A stretch of 64,000 nt of DNA from Ensifer sp. LC11 (GTDB lineage Bacteria; Pseudomonadota; Alphaproteobacteria; Rhizobiales; Rhizobiaceae). The stretch lies in NCBI RefSeq assembly GCF_001695835.1, contig NZ_MBSO01000020.1, positions 25,246 through 89,245 of the forward strand, given 5' to 3'. The position numbers and the translations under genes were made by a program. Position 1 is the first letter of the stretch, and every line of letters begins with the position of its first letter. Below, piece by piece: positions 46,301 through 54,845 of this stretch. The notes below the pieces were generated by a model. The model saw nothing but the letters and a program-made list of their open reading frames with translations, was not told the DNA's origin and ran no database searches.

Positions 46301-47758
46301 TTACTTTCCGCTGCCAACCATGGAGGCGACCACCTGGGACGCGACCTTCAGGCGCTGGCGTACCACGGCGCGGCCCAGGATTTCCATGCTGTCGAACAGC
46401 GGCAGCGAACGCTGCGATCCGGAAACCGCGACGAACAGAGGCGCCACGATCACCTTCAGCTTCTTGCCCATGCGCTCGGCGACCGCACGCAGTTCGGCTT
46501 CGATCGATTCCTTGTTCCATTCAAGGATCTTTTCGAGATCCGGCTGAACGGTGTTCAGGACCTCGAGCAGTTCTTCGGGCGTCGACTTGACGCCGGCGAA
46601 GGCTTCGGGCTTGAGGCTAAGGTCGGACTTGAACAGGAAGCTTGCGAGATCGGGCAGTTCGCCGAGCTTCGAGATGCGCGACTGGCTGAGCTTCAGGCCC
46701 TGCTTCAGGCGGTCGTTTTCCATCGCCCAGGCAAGGACGCGGGCGGCGAACTCGTCTTCCGAGAGCTTTTCGCGGATCCAGCGGGCGTTCAGCCAGTCGA
46801 GCTTCTGGATGTCGAAGATCGCGCCGGCCTTCGAAAGGTTCTCCGGATCGAACTTGGCGGCCAGTTCGTCGATCGTCAGCAGTTCCTCGCCTTCGGCGAT
46901 CTGGATGAAGAACAGCCCGAGGAAGTTCATCAGCGCTTCCGGCAGGTAGCCGAGTGCGGTGTAGTAGGAGATCGACGTCGGGTTCTTGCGCTTCGACAGC
47001 TTCGACTTGTCGGCATTGCGCATCAGTGACAGGTGCATGAAGACAGGGGGTTCAAGGCCGAGATACCGGTAGATCAGTATGTGCTTCGGCACCGAGGCCA
47101 GCCACTCCTCGCCGCGCGCGACGTGGGTGATCTTCATCAGATGGTCGTCGACGACGTTGGCCATGTGATAGGTCGGCATGCCGTCGGCCTTTAAGAGGAC
47201 CTGCATGTCGACGGCATCCCACGGGATTTCGACGTCGCCATAGACGCCATCGTGGAACTTGCACGAGCCCTCGGTCGGGATCTTCATGCGCACGACATGC
47301 GGCTCGCCGGCGGCAACGCGCGACGTCACTTCCTCGGCCGAGAGGTTGAGACACAGGCCGTCATACTTCGACGGCTTGCCGGCGGCGCGCTGGCTCTCGC
47401 GCATCTGCTCCAGCCGCTCGGGCGTGCAGAAGCAGCGGAAACCGTGACCGTTTTCGACGATCTTCTCGACGTAGGGGCGGTACATGTCCTTGCGGTCGCT
47501 CTGGCGATAGGGGCCGTAGGGACCGCCGATATCAGGGCCTTCCGACCATTCGAGCCCGCACCATTTCAGCGCGTCCAGCACCTTCTGTTCGAACTCCGGC
47601 GTCGAGCGGGTCGCATCGGTGTCTTCGATGCGCAGGATGAACTCGCCGCCATGCTTTTTCGCGAACAGGTAGTTGAACAGAGCGATGTAGGCGGTGCCGA
47701 CATGCGGCTCGCCGGTGGGGGAGGGTGCGATGCGTACCCGGACTGCTGAATTTGCCAT
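46301..47758 (-). CDS. gltX: Glutamyl-tRNA synthetase
   Basis: Charges tRNA-Glu, and in organisms with GatCAB often also tRNA-Gln. The 485-residue class I enzyme has the HIGH-type motif in RIAPSPTGEPHVGTAYIALFN and the KMSKS-type motif KLSKRK. The ATG at 47758 gives the family start MANSAVRVRIAPS; the open frame extends 53 codons upstream without similarity. lysS follows after ten bases. Confidence 0.95.
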   Translation of the reverse strand: MANSAVRVRIAPSPTGEPHVGTAYIALFNYLFAKKHGGEFILRIEDTDATRSTPEFEQKVLDALKWCGLEWSEGPDIGGPYGPYRQSDRKDMYRPYVEKIVENGHGFRCFCTPERLEQMRESQRAAGKPSKYDGLCLNLSAEEVTSRVAAGEPHVVRMKIPTEGSCKFHDGVYGDVEIPWDAVDMQVLLKADGMPTYHMANVVDDHLMKITHVARGEEWLASVPKHILIYRYLGLEPPVFMHLSLMRNADKSKLSKRKNPTSISYYTALGYLPEALMNFLGLFFIQIAEGEELLTIDELAAKFDPENLSKAGAIFDIQKLDWLNARWIREKLSEDEFAARVLAWAMENDRLKQGLKLSQSRISKLGELPDLASFLFKSDLSLKPEAFAGVKSTPEELLEVLNTVQPDLEKILEWNKESIEAELRAVAERMGKKLKVIVAPLFVAVSGSQRSLPLFDSMEILGRAVVRQRLKVASQVVASMVGSGK

Positions 47759-47948
47759 GGTCTTTGCCCGTCTGACGTGCTTCTCGCCCCTTGCCGGAGA
47801 AGATATCCGGCCGTCGGGCGCGCATTTTATGGGAAGGAAAGGCCCGCAAGGGTGCCGCAACAACGGTATCGGCAGGCTATTCCAATGGCTCGGGTGAGAC
47901 CATAGAACGCCGATCATGTCAACGGAAAGTGGATCACGCCGCTTTTTG

Positions 47949-48004
47949 TTGACACTGCCTGCGGTGGGCGGTAATGAACCGAAAGGTTATTTAACTGAAA
48001 GGTT
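47949..48004 (+). promoter_or_regulatory. Promoter and candidate operator of the ArsR-family gene
   Basis: TTGACA (47949-47954), a 17-base spacer and TAATGA (47972-47977) form a sigma-70-like promoter. AACCGAAAGGTT (47977-47988), with AACC/GGTT arms, begins at the last base of the -10 element. AACTGAAAGGTT repeats it 16 bases later (47993-48004), just before the start codon. Two copies on one face of the helix suit a dimeric repressor. Confidence 0.55.
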
Positions 48005-48013
48005 TTTTAGAAA

Positions 48014-48361
48014 ATGCCGGAAGATCGCCTGTCGACGACGCTCTCAGCCTTGGCCGATCCAACGCGGAGGGCAATCCTCGCTCGCCTCACTCTTGGTGAG
48101 GCGTCGGTCGGCGAACTGGCGGAGCCATTCCAAATGAGCCTGCCGGCGGTTTCCAAACATCTCAAGGTTCTCGAGCGTGCCGGGCTGATCAGCCGCGGTC
48201 GCGAGGCACAATGGCGCCCGTGCCGGCTGGAGGCGGCACCGTTGAAGGACGTCAACAGCTGGCTCGACAGCTACCGTCGCTTCTGGGAACAGAAGTTTGA
48301 CCGTCTCGACGCCTACCTGCAGGAGCTGCAGAAAGTCGATCCGAACGCCGGGAAGAACTGA
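48014..48361 (+). CDS. ArsR-family transcriptional regulator
   Basis: A 115-residue winged-helix repressor. The family pattern is clear: LSALADPTRRAILARL, VGELAEPFQMSLPAVSKHLKVLERAGLI and the wing with RGREAQWRPCRLEAAPL. No metal-binding ELCV(C)D-type motif is present, so it belongs to the non-metal branch often paired with SRPBCC/AHSA1 genes; no such partner is next to it, although a VOC protein gene follows 224 bases on. The two GAAAGGTT repeats in its promoter suggest autoregulation. Confidence 0.9.
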   Translation: MPEDRLSTTLSALADPTRRAILARLTLGEASVGELAEPFQMSLPAVSKHLKVLERAGLISRGREAQWRPCRLEAAPLKDVNSWLDSYRRFWEQKFDRLDAYLQELQKVDPNAGKN

Positions 48362-48585
48362 GCGCAGCCCCACTTCCGCCTGCCGCCGTTCTGCTGTATG
48401 CAAGGGGCGTCGAAAAAGGCAGGACCGGATAAGGTAAGCCCGGTCCCTTCGGTATTTCAACGAAGCTCTGCTCGAACAGCCCGTTCGAACCCACGACGTG
48501 GTTCCGATGCCATCGCATCGGTCCGCGGCGGGGTATGCAGATCGACGCAGTCCGCCGCGTTTCTCGAAAACACGGAGACAGCAAC

Positions 48586-48966
48586 ATGCGACTGAACCAT
48601 ATCGACCTCCATAGCCCTGTCGTCGCCGCGACGGCTTCCTTTCTCATCGATCACTTCGGCCTGACGCTGGTTGAAAGGCGGGGCAAGGATGCCTTTTTCC
48701 GCCTGACCGACGGTTCGGGTCTGGTTCTCGTCATCAGCCCGCCAATTGCAGCGCTTGGCGGCGGTGATCAGGTGAGCCTTGGCGTGCAGACCTACCACAT
48801 CGGCTTTCTGCTGCCGACGCGCATTGCGGTTGACGATGCCCATGAGCGCATGCGCGCATCCGGCGTTCAGGTGAACGCACCCGAGGATCGGCACGGCGCC
48901 TATGTTTTTTACACGATCATTCCTGGCAACATACTGGTTGAAGTCGGCCACCGCCCGGATGCTTGA
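48586..48966 (+). CDS. VOC-fold (glyoxalase/bleomycin-resistance type) protein
   Basis: A 126-residue single vicinal-oxygen-chelate protein: MRLNHIDLHSPVVAATASFL at the N-terminus, DAFFRLTDGSGLVLVISP in the middle and the conserved GNILVEVGH end. Such domains dimerise to form a metal or drug site. GGAGACAG precedes the ATG at 48586. It follows the ArsR-type gene in the same direction and may be one of its targets. The substrate is unknown. Confidence 0.8.
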   Translation: MRLNHIDLHSPVVAATASFLIDHFGLTLVERRGKDAFFRLTDGSGLVLVISPPIAALGGGDQVSLGVQTYHIGFLLPTRIAVDDAHERMRASGVQVNAPEDRHGAYVFYTIIPGNILVEVGHRPDA

Positions 48967-48985
48967 ATGACCCGAAGGGCGGGGG

Positions 48986-49008
48986 AACGTTTCTCGCGGA
49001 GAAGCGTT
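48986..49008. terminator. Hairpin after the VOC gene
   Basis: AACGTTTCTC and GAGAAGCGTT pair at nine of ten positions around a GCG loop, 20 bases after the VOC stop codon. There is no T run, so termination is only possible, not clear. Confidence 0.35.
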
Positions 49009-49146
49009 GTCCAACCAGAAGACGCGGGGCTGTGCCGCCGGCATGACTTCAGCGGAAGAAAGAGGAGCGATCCTGGTTCCCGCTGACGGCTCGCGGTTGA
49101 CGGCCGGCCGGTTCGGCCACGCGTCTTCGCTAACTCCCGCAAGCAA

Positions 49147-49175
49147 GAAGGCCCGCATCGATGATGCGGGCCTTC
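49147..49175 (-). terminator. Terminator after the TerC-family gene
   Basis: GAAGGCCCGCAT and ATGCGGGCCTTC form a perfect 12-base stem with a five-base loop. The minus strand continues TTGCTTGCG, a weak T-rich tail. It lies 32 bases beyond the terC-type stop codon. Confidence 0.7.
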
Positions 49176-49206
49176 TGGTGATGAGAGGGCCTCTGCGCCC
49201 AGGTTG

Positions 49207-49956
49207 TCAGGTGAGCTTGCCGGCTTTTCTGAGGCGGGCGTTGCGCGCGACCATGTTCAGAATCTCGACGAGCGCCGAGAAGGCCATGGCGGCATAAATG
49301 TAGCCCTTCGGCACATGCATGCCCATGCCTTCGGCGATCAGCGTCGTGCCGATCATCAGCAGGAAGGCGAGTGCCAGCATGACGATCGTCGGGTTCTTCT
49401 CGATGAAGTTGGCGAGCGGGTTGGCGGCAACGAGCATGACGGTGACGGCGGCGATGACGGCGATGACCATGATCGGCAAATGCGGCGTCATGCCGACGGC
49501 GGTGATGATGCTGTCGACGGAAAAGACGAGGTCGAGCAGCAGGATCTGGGCGATCGCAGCGCCGAAACTGTTGATCGCCGAGGAGGCAATGAAGTCCTCG
49601 CCATGATCGGCAGGATCGACATTGTGGTGGATTTCCTTGGTGGCCTTCCATACGAGGAACAGGCCGCCGGCGATCAGGATCATGTCCTTCCAGGAGAAGC
49701 CATGGCCGAAGGCCTCGAACACCGGCGTCGTCAGCTTGACGATCCAGGCGACGGTGCCGAGCAGGGCGAGGCGCATGACGAGGGCGAGGCCGATGCCGAT
49801 GCGGCGGGCCTTTTCGCGATGCTCGTGCGGCAGCTTGTTGGTGAGGATCGAGATGAAGATCAGGTTGTCGATGCCGAGAACCACCTCCATGACGACGAGG
49901 GTTACGAGGGCGACCCAGGCGGTGGGGTCTTGGGCAAGCAACAGCAGGTCCTGCAT
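49207..49956 (-). CDS. TerC-family integral membrane protein
   Basis: A 249-residue polytopic protein with about seven hydrophobic helices. Acidic residues buried in the helices, [17 protein letters not shown] and [19 protein letters not shown], are the TerC hallmarks and form the metal site. Relatives (TerC, Alx/MeeF) have been linked to tellurite resistance and to manganese export for secreted metalloproteins. Nothing nearby is a ter gene, so tellurite resistance should not be assumed. Confidence 0.9.
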   Translation of the reverse strand: MQDLLLLAQDPTAWVALVTLVVMEVVLGIDNLIFISILTNKLPHEHREKARRIGIGLALVMRLALLGTVAWIVKLTTPVFEAFGHGFSWKDMILIAGGLFLVWKATKEIHHNVDPADHGEDFIASSAINSFGAAIAQILLLDLVFSVDSIITAVGMTPHLPIMVIAVIAAVTVMLVAANPLANFIEKNPTIVMLALAFLLMIGTTLIAEGMGMHVPKGYIYAAMAFSALVEILNMVARNARLRKAGKLT

Positions 49957-50068
49957 CGGCGATCTTCCTTTTTGGGTGGCGCGTCGTCGCGCAAGAATCG
50001 CCGAAAGTATTTAAGCAACACCGAAGAGGTGGCAAGCGCCGCCTCCCTTTGCGGCAGCGCTTTACCGT

Positions 50069-50908
50069 TTACGATCGGACGGGAATCCACAGTTCGACGA
50101 CACCCATGCCCGAATGCGGGTCGAAGCGTTCGTCATAGCGCTCGATGAGATCAGGCGTCTCGGCGTGCTGAAGTCCGGACTCCGGCAGCCAGGTGCCGAA
50201 GACATGGTCTGCAGTCTTGGCAATCGCGGAAATGTGGCCGCGATGCAGGAAAACGGCATAGCGCTGCTTCGGCAGCTTCAGCGTCGAAAAGCCCTCCGGC
50301 AAGAAGTCGGCGTCGCTGACTTCGACTGCTGCCATGTAACGGAAGGTGCCGGCTTCGCCGTTGCTTTCATTGCAGACGCCGTAGGCGATGTTGCCCTTCT
50401 GGCCCGGAATGTCGCCGAAATGGCGGTTGAACCGCTGCCAGAGCGACGGGATGCCTTCGGTGCGGCCATAGGCGTAGGTCTCTGCCAAGCCCGCCAAGAG
50501 CAGCGGAGGGCTGTCTTCGAAGCGCGGTGGGTCGATCTTGAGAAGGCGGGTGTCGTCCATTCTGAGTGGCTCCATCAGTTCGATGTTTCGAACATGCCTT
50601 TGCTTGCGCACCGTTTCCGGCGTAACGCCGAACTGGTCGCGAAAGGCACGGGTGAAAGCCTCGTGCGAGCCGTAGCCCGCATCGAGTGCCACCGAAAGAA
50701 TGCTGATGGAACCATCTGCCAGCGCCCGAGCGGCATCGCTCAGCCGCCGGCCGCGAACATAGGCGCTGATCGAGCGGCCGGTGACCAGCCCGAAAACGCG
50801 TGACAGATGGAAGCGCGAGAGGCCTGCGGCCCCAGCGATCTCATCCAGCGATATGTCCTTTGCGAAATGGCTCTCGATGAACCAGACCGCCCGTCCGATG
50901 GCACTCAT
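50069..50908 (-). CDS. AraC-family regulator with GyrI-like effector domain
   Basis: A 279-residue regulator with the DNA-binding domain first (residues about 5-105; two helix-turn-helix units, DEIAGAAGLSRFHLSRVF and GYGSHEAFTRAFRDQFGV) and a GyrI/Rob-like ligand-binding domain after it (from about 120 to the end). Proteins of this layout respond to small hydrophobic or cationic compounds. The ATG at 50908 follows AGGGAG. The multidrug efflux genes of the next kilobase are possible targets, but the TetR-type gene is the nearer candidate. Confidence 0.88.
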   Translation of the reverse strand: MSAIGRAVWFIESHFAKDISLDEIAGAAGLSRFHLSRVFGLVTGRSISAYVRGRRLSDAARALADGSISILSVALDAGYGSHEAFTRAFRDQFGVTPETVRKQRHVRNIELMEPLRMDDTRLLKIDPPRFEDSPPLLLAGLAETYAYGRTEGIPSLWQRFNRHFGDIPGQKGNIAYGVCNESNGEAGTFRYMAAVEVSDADFLPEGFSTLKLPKQRYAVFLHRGHISAIAKTADHVFGTWLPESGLQHAETPDLIERYDERFDPHSGMGVVELWIPVRS

Positions 50909-51018
50909 CCTCACTCCCTTGGCAGCGCCCTGTTGATAGGGTGCTGCCTCAAGGCGCGCTTGATCGCAATTGCTGGATTGTAACGCCGGAGGCCCGGAAG
51001 AGTTCGGTACTGGCCGAC

Positions 51019-51747
51019 CTATTTCTTCGGCCCATAGGCGGACATGAAGACGCGGACAGCGGCGGTCACCGTCGCTTCGATCTGTTCCTTCGGCGGGGCG
51101 GAGCACATGCCGCCGAACAGGCGGTGCTTGAAGAGGCCGGCCTGGGCCATTTCGATGAATTGACGAGCGGCGATCTCAGTGTTGTCGATGTCGAGCGCGC
51201 CGGTCGGAACCTGTCGGTCGAGATAGGCCTTGAGCACGGTGTAGCCGTTCTCGGGTGCCTCGCTGAAGAAGCGTTCGGCCAGATGCGGCATCCGGTCGAT
51301 CACGCCGATCACCATGCGCATCGAGCGGATGGTCTCCTCGGAGGTCATGCTCGTCGTCAACGTAACGCCGAAGTCGTAGAGCGATTCCTCAACGTCGTCA
51401 TGATCGTTGAGCGCGTGCTTGGCGGTCTGAACCACCCGGGTCTTGCCCTTGATGATCAGTGCCTTGAACAGGTCTTCCTTGTTCTCGAAATAGACGTAGA
51501 GCGTGCCCTTGGAGACGCCGGCCTCACGCGTGATGTCGTTCATGCTGGCCGCGTCGAAACCCTGGCTCAGAAAGGCGCGCCGTGCGCCCTCGAGGATCTG
51601 CTCGCGCTTGGCCGGATCCTCGCCGGCGGCATGGCGGCCGCCGCCCGAAGAAAGATCCTCGTCGATGCCGATGTTCGGCTGCACCACATCCTGTGTTCCG
51701 GTCTTCACCGCGCTCATGATGGTCGCTTGTTTCCGTCCTGCTTGCAT
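51019..51747 (-). CDS. TetR/AcrR-family repressor of the efflux genes
   Basis: A 242-residue regulator. The helix-turn-helix is REQILEGARRAFLSQGFDAA followed by SMNDITREAGVSKGTLYVYFENKEDLF; the rest is the helical ligand-binding domain. The ATG at 51747 has no clear ribosome binding site, and an ATG at 51717 (MSAVKTG) is an alternative. Two TCGAACC-N4-GGTTC operators lie between it and the divergent membrane-fusion gene, so it should repress the pump and itself until a drug-like ligand binds. Confidence 0.9.
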   Translation of the reverse strand: MQAGRKQATIMSAVKTGTQDVVQPNIGIDEDLSSGGGRHAAGEDPAKREQILEGARRAFLSQGFDAASMNDITREAGVSKGTLYVYFENKEDLFKALIIKGKTRVVQTAKHALNDHDDVEESLYDFGVTLTTSMTSEETIRSMRMVIGVIDRMPHLAERFFSEAPENGYTVLKAYLDRQVPTGALDIDNTEIAARQFIEMAQAGLFKHRLFGGMCSAPPKEQIEATVTAAVRVFMSAYGPKK

Positions 51748-51760
51748 TAAATATCAGTCG

Positions 51761-51841
51761 TCGAACCGCGTGGTTCGATTTTCTCTTGATATGCGACCAG
51801 AAAGGGCTTATGTCAAGTTTCAATCGAACCGAACGGTTCAG
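51761..51841. promoter_or_regulatory. Two TetR-type operators between tetR-type gene and emrA-type gene
   Basis: TCGAACCGCGTGGTTCGA (51761-51778) is a perfect seven-base inverted repeat with four central bases. TCGAACCGAACGGTTCAG (51824-51841) has the same left arm and the same spacing with a slightly decayed right end. They lie 63 bases apart, about six helical turns, one close to each divergent gene. Confidence 0.75.
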
Positions 51842-51875
51842 TTCGTTCAGCAATCTTTAACCAGGCCGGTGCCCA

Positions 51876-53087
51876 ATGTCCGCATCCAACACGTCCAGCG
51901 CTGCTCGCGTCCGTCCCGTCGACGAGAATTTCGAAGTGCAGCAGGAAGTCGCGCTTGAAGCCAAGGCGCCTGCCGCCGAGCAGGCTGCCGTACAGGCTCC
52001 GGCCAAGGAGGCCGCGCAGCCGCAGAAGAAGGCACGCAAGCCCATTCTTCCCGTGCTCGGTCTGGCTCTTCTCGCCGCTGGCGCCTGGTTCGGCTATGAC
52101 TGGTGGACCAATGGCCGCTTCATGGTCTCGACCGATGACGCCTATATCGAAGGCGACATCGCGACGATTTCGCCGAAGGTTTCGGGTTACGTCGCCAAGG
52201 TCGACGTCGTCGCGAACCAGAAGGTGAAGGCCGGCGACCCGCTCGTCACCCTCGACGATGGCGACTACCGCATTGCCGCTGAGCAGGCCGAAGCGAAGAT
52301 TGCCACCCAGAAACTGGCACTCAGCCGTTTCGATGCGCAGATCGCCGGTGCCAAGGCGAGCCTTGCCCAGAGCGAAGCGCAGAAGAAGGCTCTCGAAGCG
52401 ACGGTGCGCGGCGCCGAGCTTGCGCAGAAGCGCGCAAGTGACCTCCAGTCCAAGGCCGTTGGCACCGTCGCTTCGCTTGACAATGCCGACGTGGCGCTCG
52501 ACCAGGCACGGGCAAACCTTGCCGGCGCAGACGCCAACATCGCTGCCGCCAATGCGAGCATCACGGTGCTTGAAGCGCAGCGCACCGAAGCCGAAAGCGA
52601 GATCCGCTCGCTGGAACTCGCGCGAGACAAGGCCAACCGCGACCTTGGTTTCACAGTGCTGAAGGCGCCCTATGACGGCATCGTCGGCAACGTCGCCGTC
52701 CAGGTCGGCGACCTCGTCTCCGCCGGCCAGCGGCTTGCTGCCCTCGTTCCGGTTGACCAGCTCTATATCGACGCCAACTTCAAGGAGACCCAGATCGCCC
52801 ATCTGGTGCCGGGCTCCAAGGTGAAGGTCCATGTCGATGCCTATGAGGACCATGCGATCGAAGGCACGGTTGCCTCGATCTCGCCGGCCTCCGGATCGGT
52901 GTTCTCGCTACTGCCGGCCGAAAACGCCACCGGCAACTTCACCAAGGTGATCCAGCGTGTGCCGGTGCGTATCACCCTGCCGGCCGAGGTGCTGGCCGAG
53001 GGGCACCTGCGGGCGGGCCTGAGCGTCGTCGTCGATGTCGACACGCGCACGGCGCCGGACGCGACCAAGGTCGCAGCCACCAAGTAA
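51876..53087 (+). CDS. HlyD/EmrA-type membrane fusion protein
   Basis: Periplasmic adaptor of a drug efflux pump. The 403-residue protein has a cytoplasmic Ala/Glu/Lys-rich N-terminus, one membrane helix (ILPVLGLALLAAGAWFGYDW, about residues 58-77), a biotinyl-lipoyl-like domain (DDAYIEGDIATISPKVSGYV), a long alpha-helical coiled-coil hairpin (about residues 130-250) and a beta-barrel end (PVRITLPAEVLAEGHLRAGL). The transporter gene follows after 84 bases. The divergent TetR-type gene and two operators suggest drug-induced expression. Confidence 0.92.
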   Translation: MSASNTSSAARVRPVDENFEVQQEVALEAKAPAAEQAAVQAPAKEAAQPQKKARKPILPVLGLALLAAGAWFGYDWWTNGRFMVSTDDAYIEGDIATISPKVSGYVAKVDVVANQKVKAGDPLVTLDDGDYRIAAEQAEAKIATQKLALSRFDAQIAGAKASLAQSEAQKKALEATVRGAELAQKRASDLQSKAVGTVASLDNADVALDQARANLAGADANIAAANASITVLEAQRTEAESEIRSLELARDKANRDLGFTVLKAPYDGIVGNVAVQVGDLVSAGQRLAALVPVDQLYIDANFKETQIAHLVPGSKVKVHVDAYEDHAIEGTVASISPASGSVFSLLPAENATGNFTKVIQRVPVRITLPAEVLAEGHLRAGLSVVVDVDTRTAPDATKVAATK

Positions 53088-53092
53088 CCGGG

Positions 53093-53152
53093 CCCAAACG
53101 CCGGCGCGCCCGAGGGCGCGTCCCCAAACGCCGGCGCGCTCCAGCGCGCATC
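53093..53152. repeat. 30-base tandem duplication between the two efflux genes
   Basis: CCCAAACGCCGGCGCGC occurs at 53093-53109 and again at 53123-53139, so the period is exactly 30 bases. The second parts (CCGAGGGCGCGTC and TCCAGCGCGCATC) have drifted. Each unit can fold on itself through GGCGCGC/GCGCGnC, so the pair may form a GC-rich RNA structure. Confidence 0.75.
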
Positions 53153-53171
53153 CATGCAAGGAGTGGCTGCG

Positions 53172-54761
53172 ATGGCCGCAACGGCAACAGCAGGTTCGGT
53201 GGCGGCCGCCGCACCGAAGGTCGAGGAACACATGGATCCGAAGAGGCTGATCGCCTTCTTCGCCATGGTCGTCGGCATGTTCATGGCGATCCTCGACATT
53301 CAGATCGTCTCGGCCTCGCTCGCCGAAATCCAGGCAGGTCTCTCGGCCGGTTCCGACGAGATTGGCTGGGTGCAGACCTCCTATCTCATCGCCGAAGTCA
53401 TCATGATCCCGCTTTCAGGGACGCTGGCGCGCATCGTCTCGACGCGCGTGCTGTTCTCGGTTTCGGCCGCCGGCTTCACCGCGGCGAGCGCGCTTGCCGC
53501 GACGGCGACGAACATCGACCAGATGATCGTCTACCGCGCGATCCAGGGCTTCATTGGCGGCGGCATGATTCCGTCGGTCTTTGCGGCCGCCTTCACCATC
53601 TTCCCGCCGTCGAAGCGCAACATCGTTTCGCCGATCATCGGCCTGATCGCGACGCTGGCGCCAACCATCGGCCCGACGGTCGGCGGCTACCTCAGCCACG
53701 CCTTCTCCTGGCACTGGCTGTTCCTCGTCAACGTTATTCCCGGCATCATCGTCGCGACGCTTACCTGGACCTTCATCGATTTCGACAAGCCGGAACTCGG
53801 CCTCTTCAAGAAGTTCGACTGGTGGGGGCTGGCCTCGATGGCGATCTTCCTCGGCTCGCTCGAATATGTGCTGGAAGAAGGTAACGCGAACGACTGGTTC
53901 AATGACGATCACATCGTCATGGGCGCCGTCGCCACCGTCATCGCCGCGGTGATCTTCTTCTACCGGGCCTTCAAGGTGGAGTTTCCGGTTGTCGATCTCA
54001 GGGCGTTTTCCAACCGCAACTTCGCCTTTGGTTCGATGTTCTCTTTCGTGATGGGCATCGGCCTCTATGGCCTTACCTATCTCTACCCGCTCTATCTCGG
54101 CCGCATCCGCGGTTACGATTCCCTGATGATCGGCGAGACCATGTTCGTCTCGGGCCTTGCCATGTTCGTCACGGCGCCTGTTGCCGGCATCCTCTCGGGC
54201 AAGCTCGATCCGCGCGTGCTGATGACGATCGGTTTCACCAGTTTTGCCGGCGGCACCTGGATCATGGGGCACATGACCGCCGACTGGGACTTTTACGAGC
54301 TGTTCATCCCGCAGATCCTGCGAGGCGTCGGGCTGATGCTCTGCATGGTACCGATCAACAACATCGCACTCGGCACCATGCCGCCGACGCGCATGCGCGG
54401 CGCCTCGGGGCTGTTCAACCTAACCCGAAACCTCGGTGGTGCGGTGGGACTTGCGGTCATCAACACGATCCTGACCCAGCGCCAGGACTTCCACTATGCG
54501 CGGCTTGCCGAGCATGTGCAGTGGGGCAACCCGGAGGCGATGGAGCGGTTCAACAACATGGCCGCGAACTTCAACGCTCACGGCCTCGACGGCACGACGA
54601 TCGCGATCAAGCAGCTCGCGGCCATGACACAGCAGCAGGCGATCATCCTGTCCTTCAGCGATATCTTTGTGCTCTTGACGGTGCTGTTCCTGTCGCTGAT
54701 CCTGGGTGTGATGATGATCAGCAAACCGCAGGGCGTCGGCCCCGGCGGCGACGGACACTAA
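53172..54761 (+). CDS. DHA2-family (EmrB/QacA-type) multidrug transporter
   Basis: A 529-residue proton-driven exporter with 14 predicted membrane helices. Family motifs: FMAILDIQIVSASLAEIQAG (motif D1), LSGTLARIVSTR (motif A) and PTIGPTVGGYLSH (motif C). The ATG at 53172 is preceded by AAGGAG at good spacing, better than the ATG at 53154. With the EmrA-like adaptor and an outer-membrane channel encoded elsewhere it would form a tripartite pump. The substrate range is unknown. Confidence 0.93.
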   Translation: MAATATAGSVAAAAPKVEEHMDPKRLIAFFAMVVGMFMAILDIQIVSASLAEIQAGLSAGSDEIGWVQTSYLIAEVIMIPLSGTLARIVSTRVLFSVSAAGFTAASALAATATNIDQMIVYRAIQGFIGGGMIPSVFAAAFTIFPPSKRNIVSPIIGLIATLAPTIGPTVGGYLSHAFSWHWLFLVNVIPGIIVATLTWTFIDFDKPELGLFKKFDWWGLASMAIFLGSLEYVLEEGNANDWFNDDHIVMGAVATVIAAVIFFYRAFKVEFPVVDLRAFSNRNFAFGSMFSFVMGIGLYGLTYLYPLYLGRIRGYDSLMIGETMFVSGLAMFVTAPVAGILSGKLDPRVLMTIGFTSFAGGTWIMGHMTADWDFYELFIPQILRGVGLMLCMVPINNIALGTMPPTRMRGASGLFNLTRNLGGAVGLAVINTILTQRQDFHYARLAEHVQWGNPEAMERFNNMAANFNAHGLDGTTIAIKQLAAMTQQQAIILSFSDIFVLLTVLFLSLILGVMMISKPQGVGPGGDGH

Positions 54762-54778
54762 CCATTCTGCTCAGATTG

Positions 54779-54811
54779 GCCGCACGGTTTACGCGAGCGA
54801 AACCGTGCGGC
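54779..54811. terminator. Perfect 12-base hairpin after the transporter gene
   Basis: GCCGCACGGTTT and AAACCGTGCGGC pair perfectly around a nine-base loop 17 bases beyond the stop codon. There is no T run, so it may be a 3' stabilising hairpin or a weak terminator between this gene and the phosphoesterase gene. Confidence 0.55.
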
Positions 54812-54845
54812 ACAATTGCGTCCACTGATATCGAGGGGCGGACGT

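Noticed and set aside
47780..47802. CTTCTC...GAGAAG dyad upstream of gltX as a riboswitch or T-box
   Set aside because: It is short and imperfect and looks like a worn copy of the palindromic repeat at 12341; no conserved leader motif accompanies it.
48480..48510. tRNA T-arm-like sequence around GTTCGAACCC
   Set aside because: The flanking bases cannot be folded into acceptor, D and anticodon arms on either strand.
49007..49297. Possible small gene between the VOC and TerC genes on the plus strand
   Set aside because: Its second half runs antisense through the terminator and the end of the TerC gene, and no ribosome binding site or family pattern is present.
51761..51780. GGTTCGA sequence as part of a tRNA gene
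   Set aside because: It is one arm of a perfect 18-base dyad between divergent regulator and efflux genes, which fits an operator.
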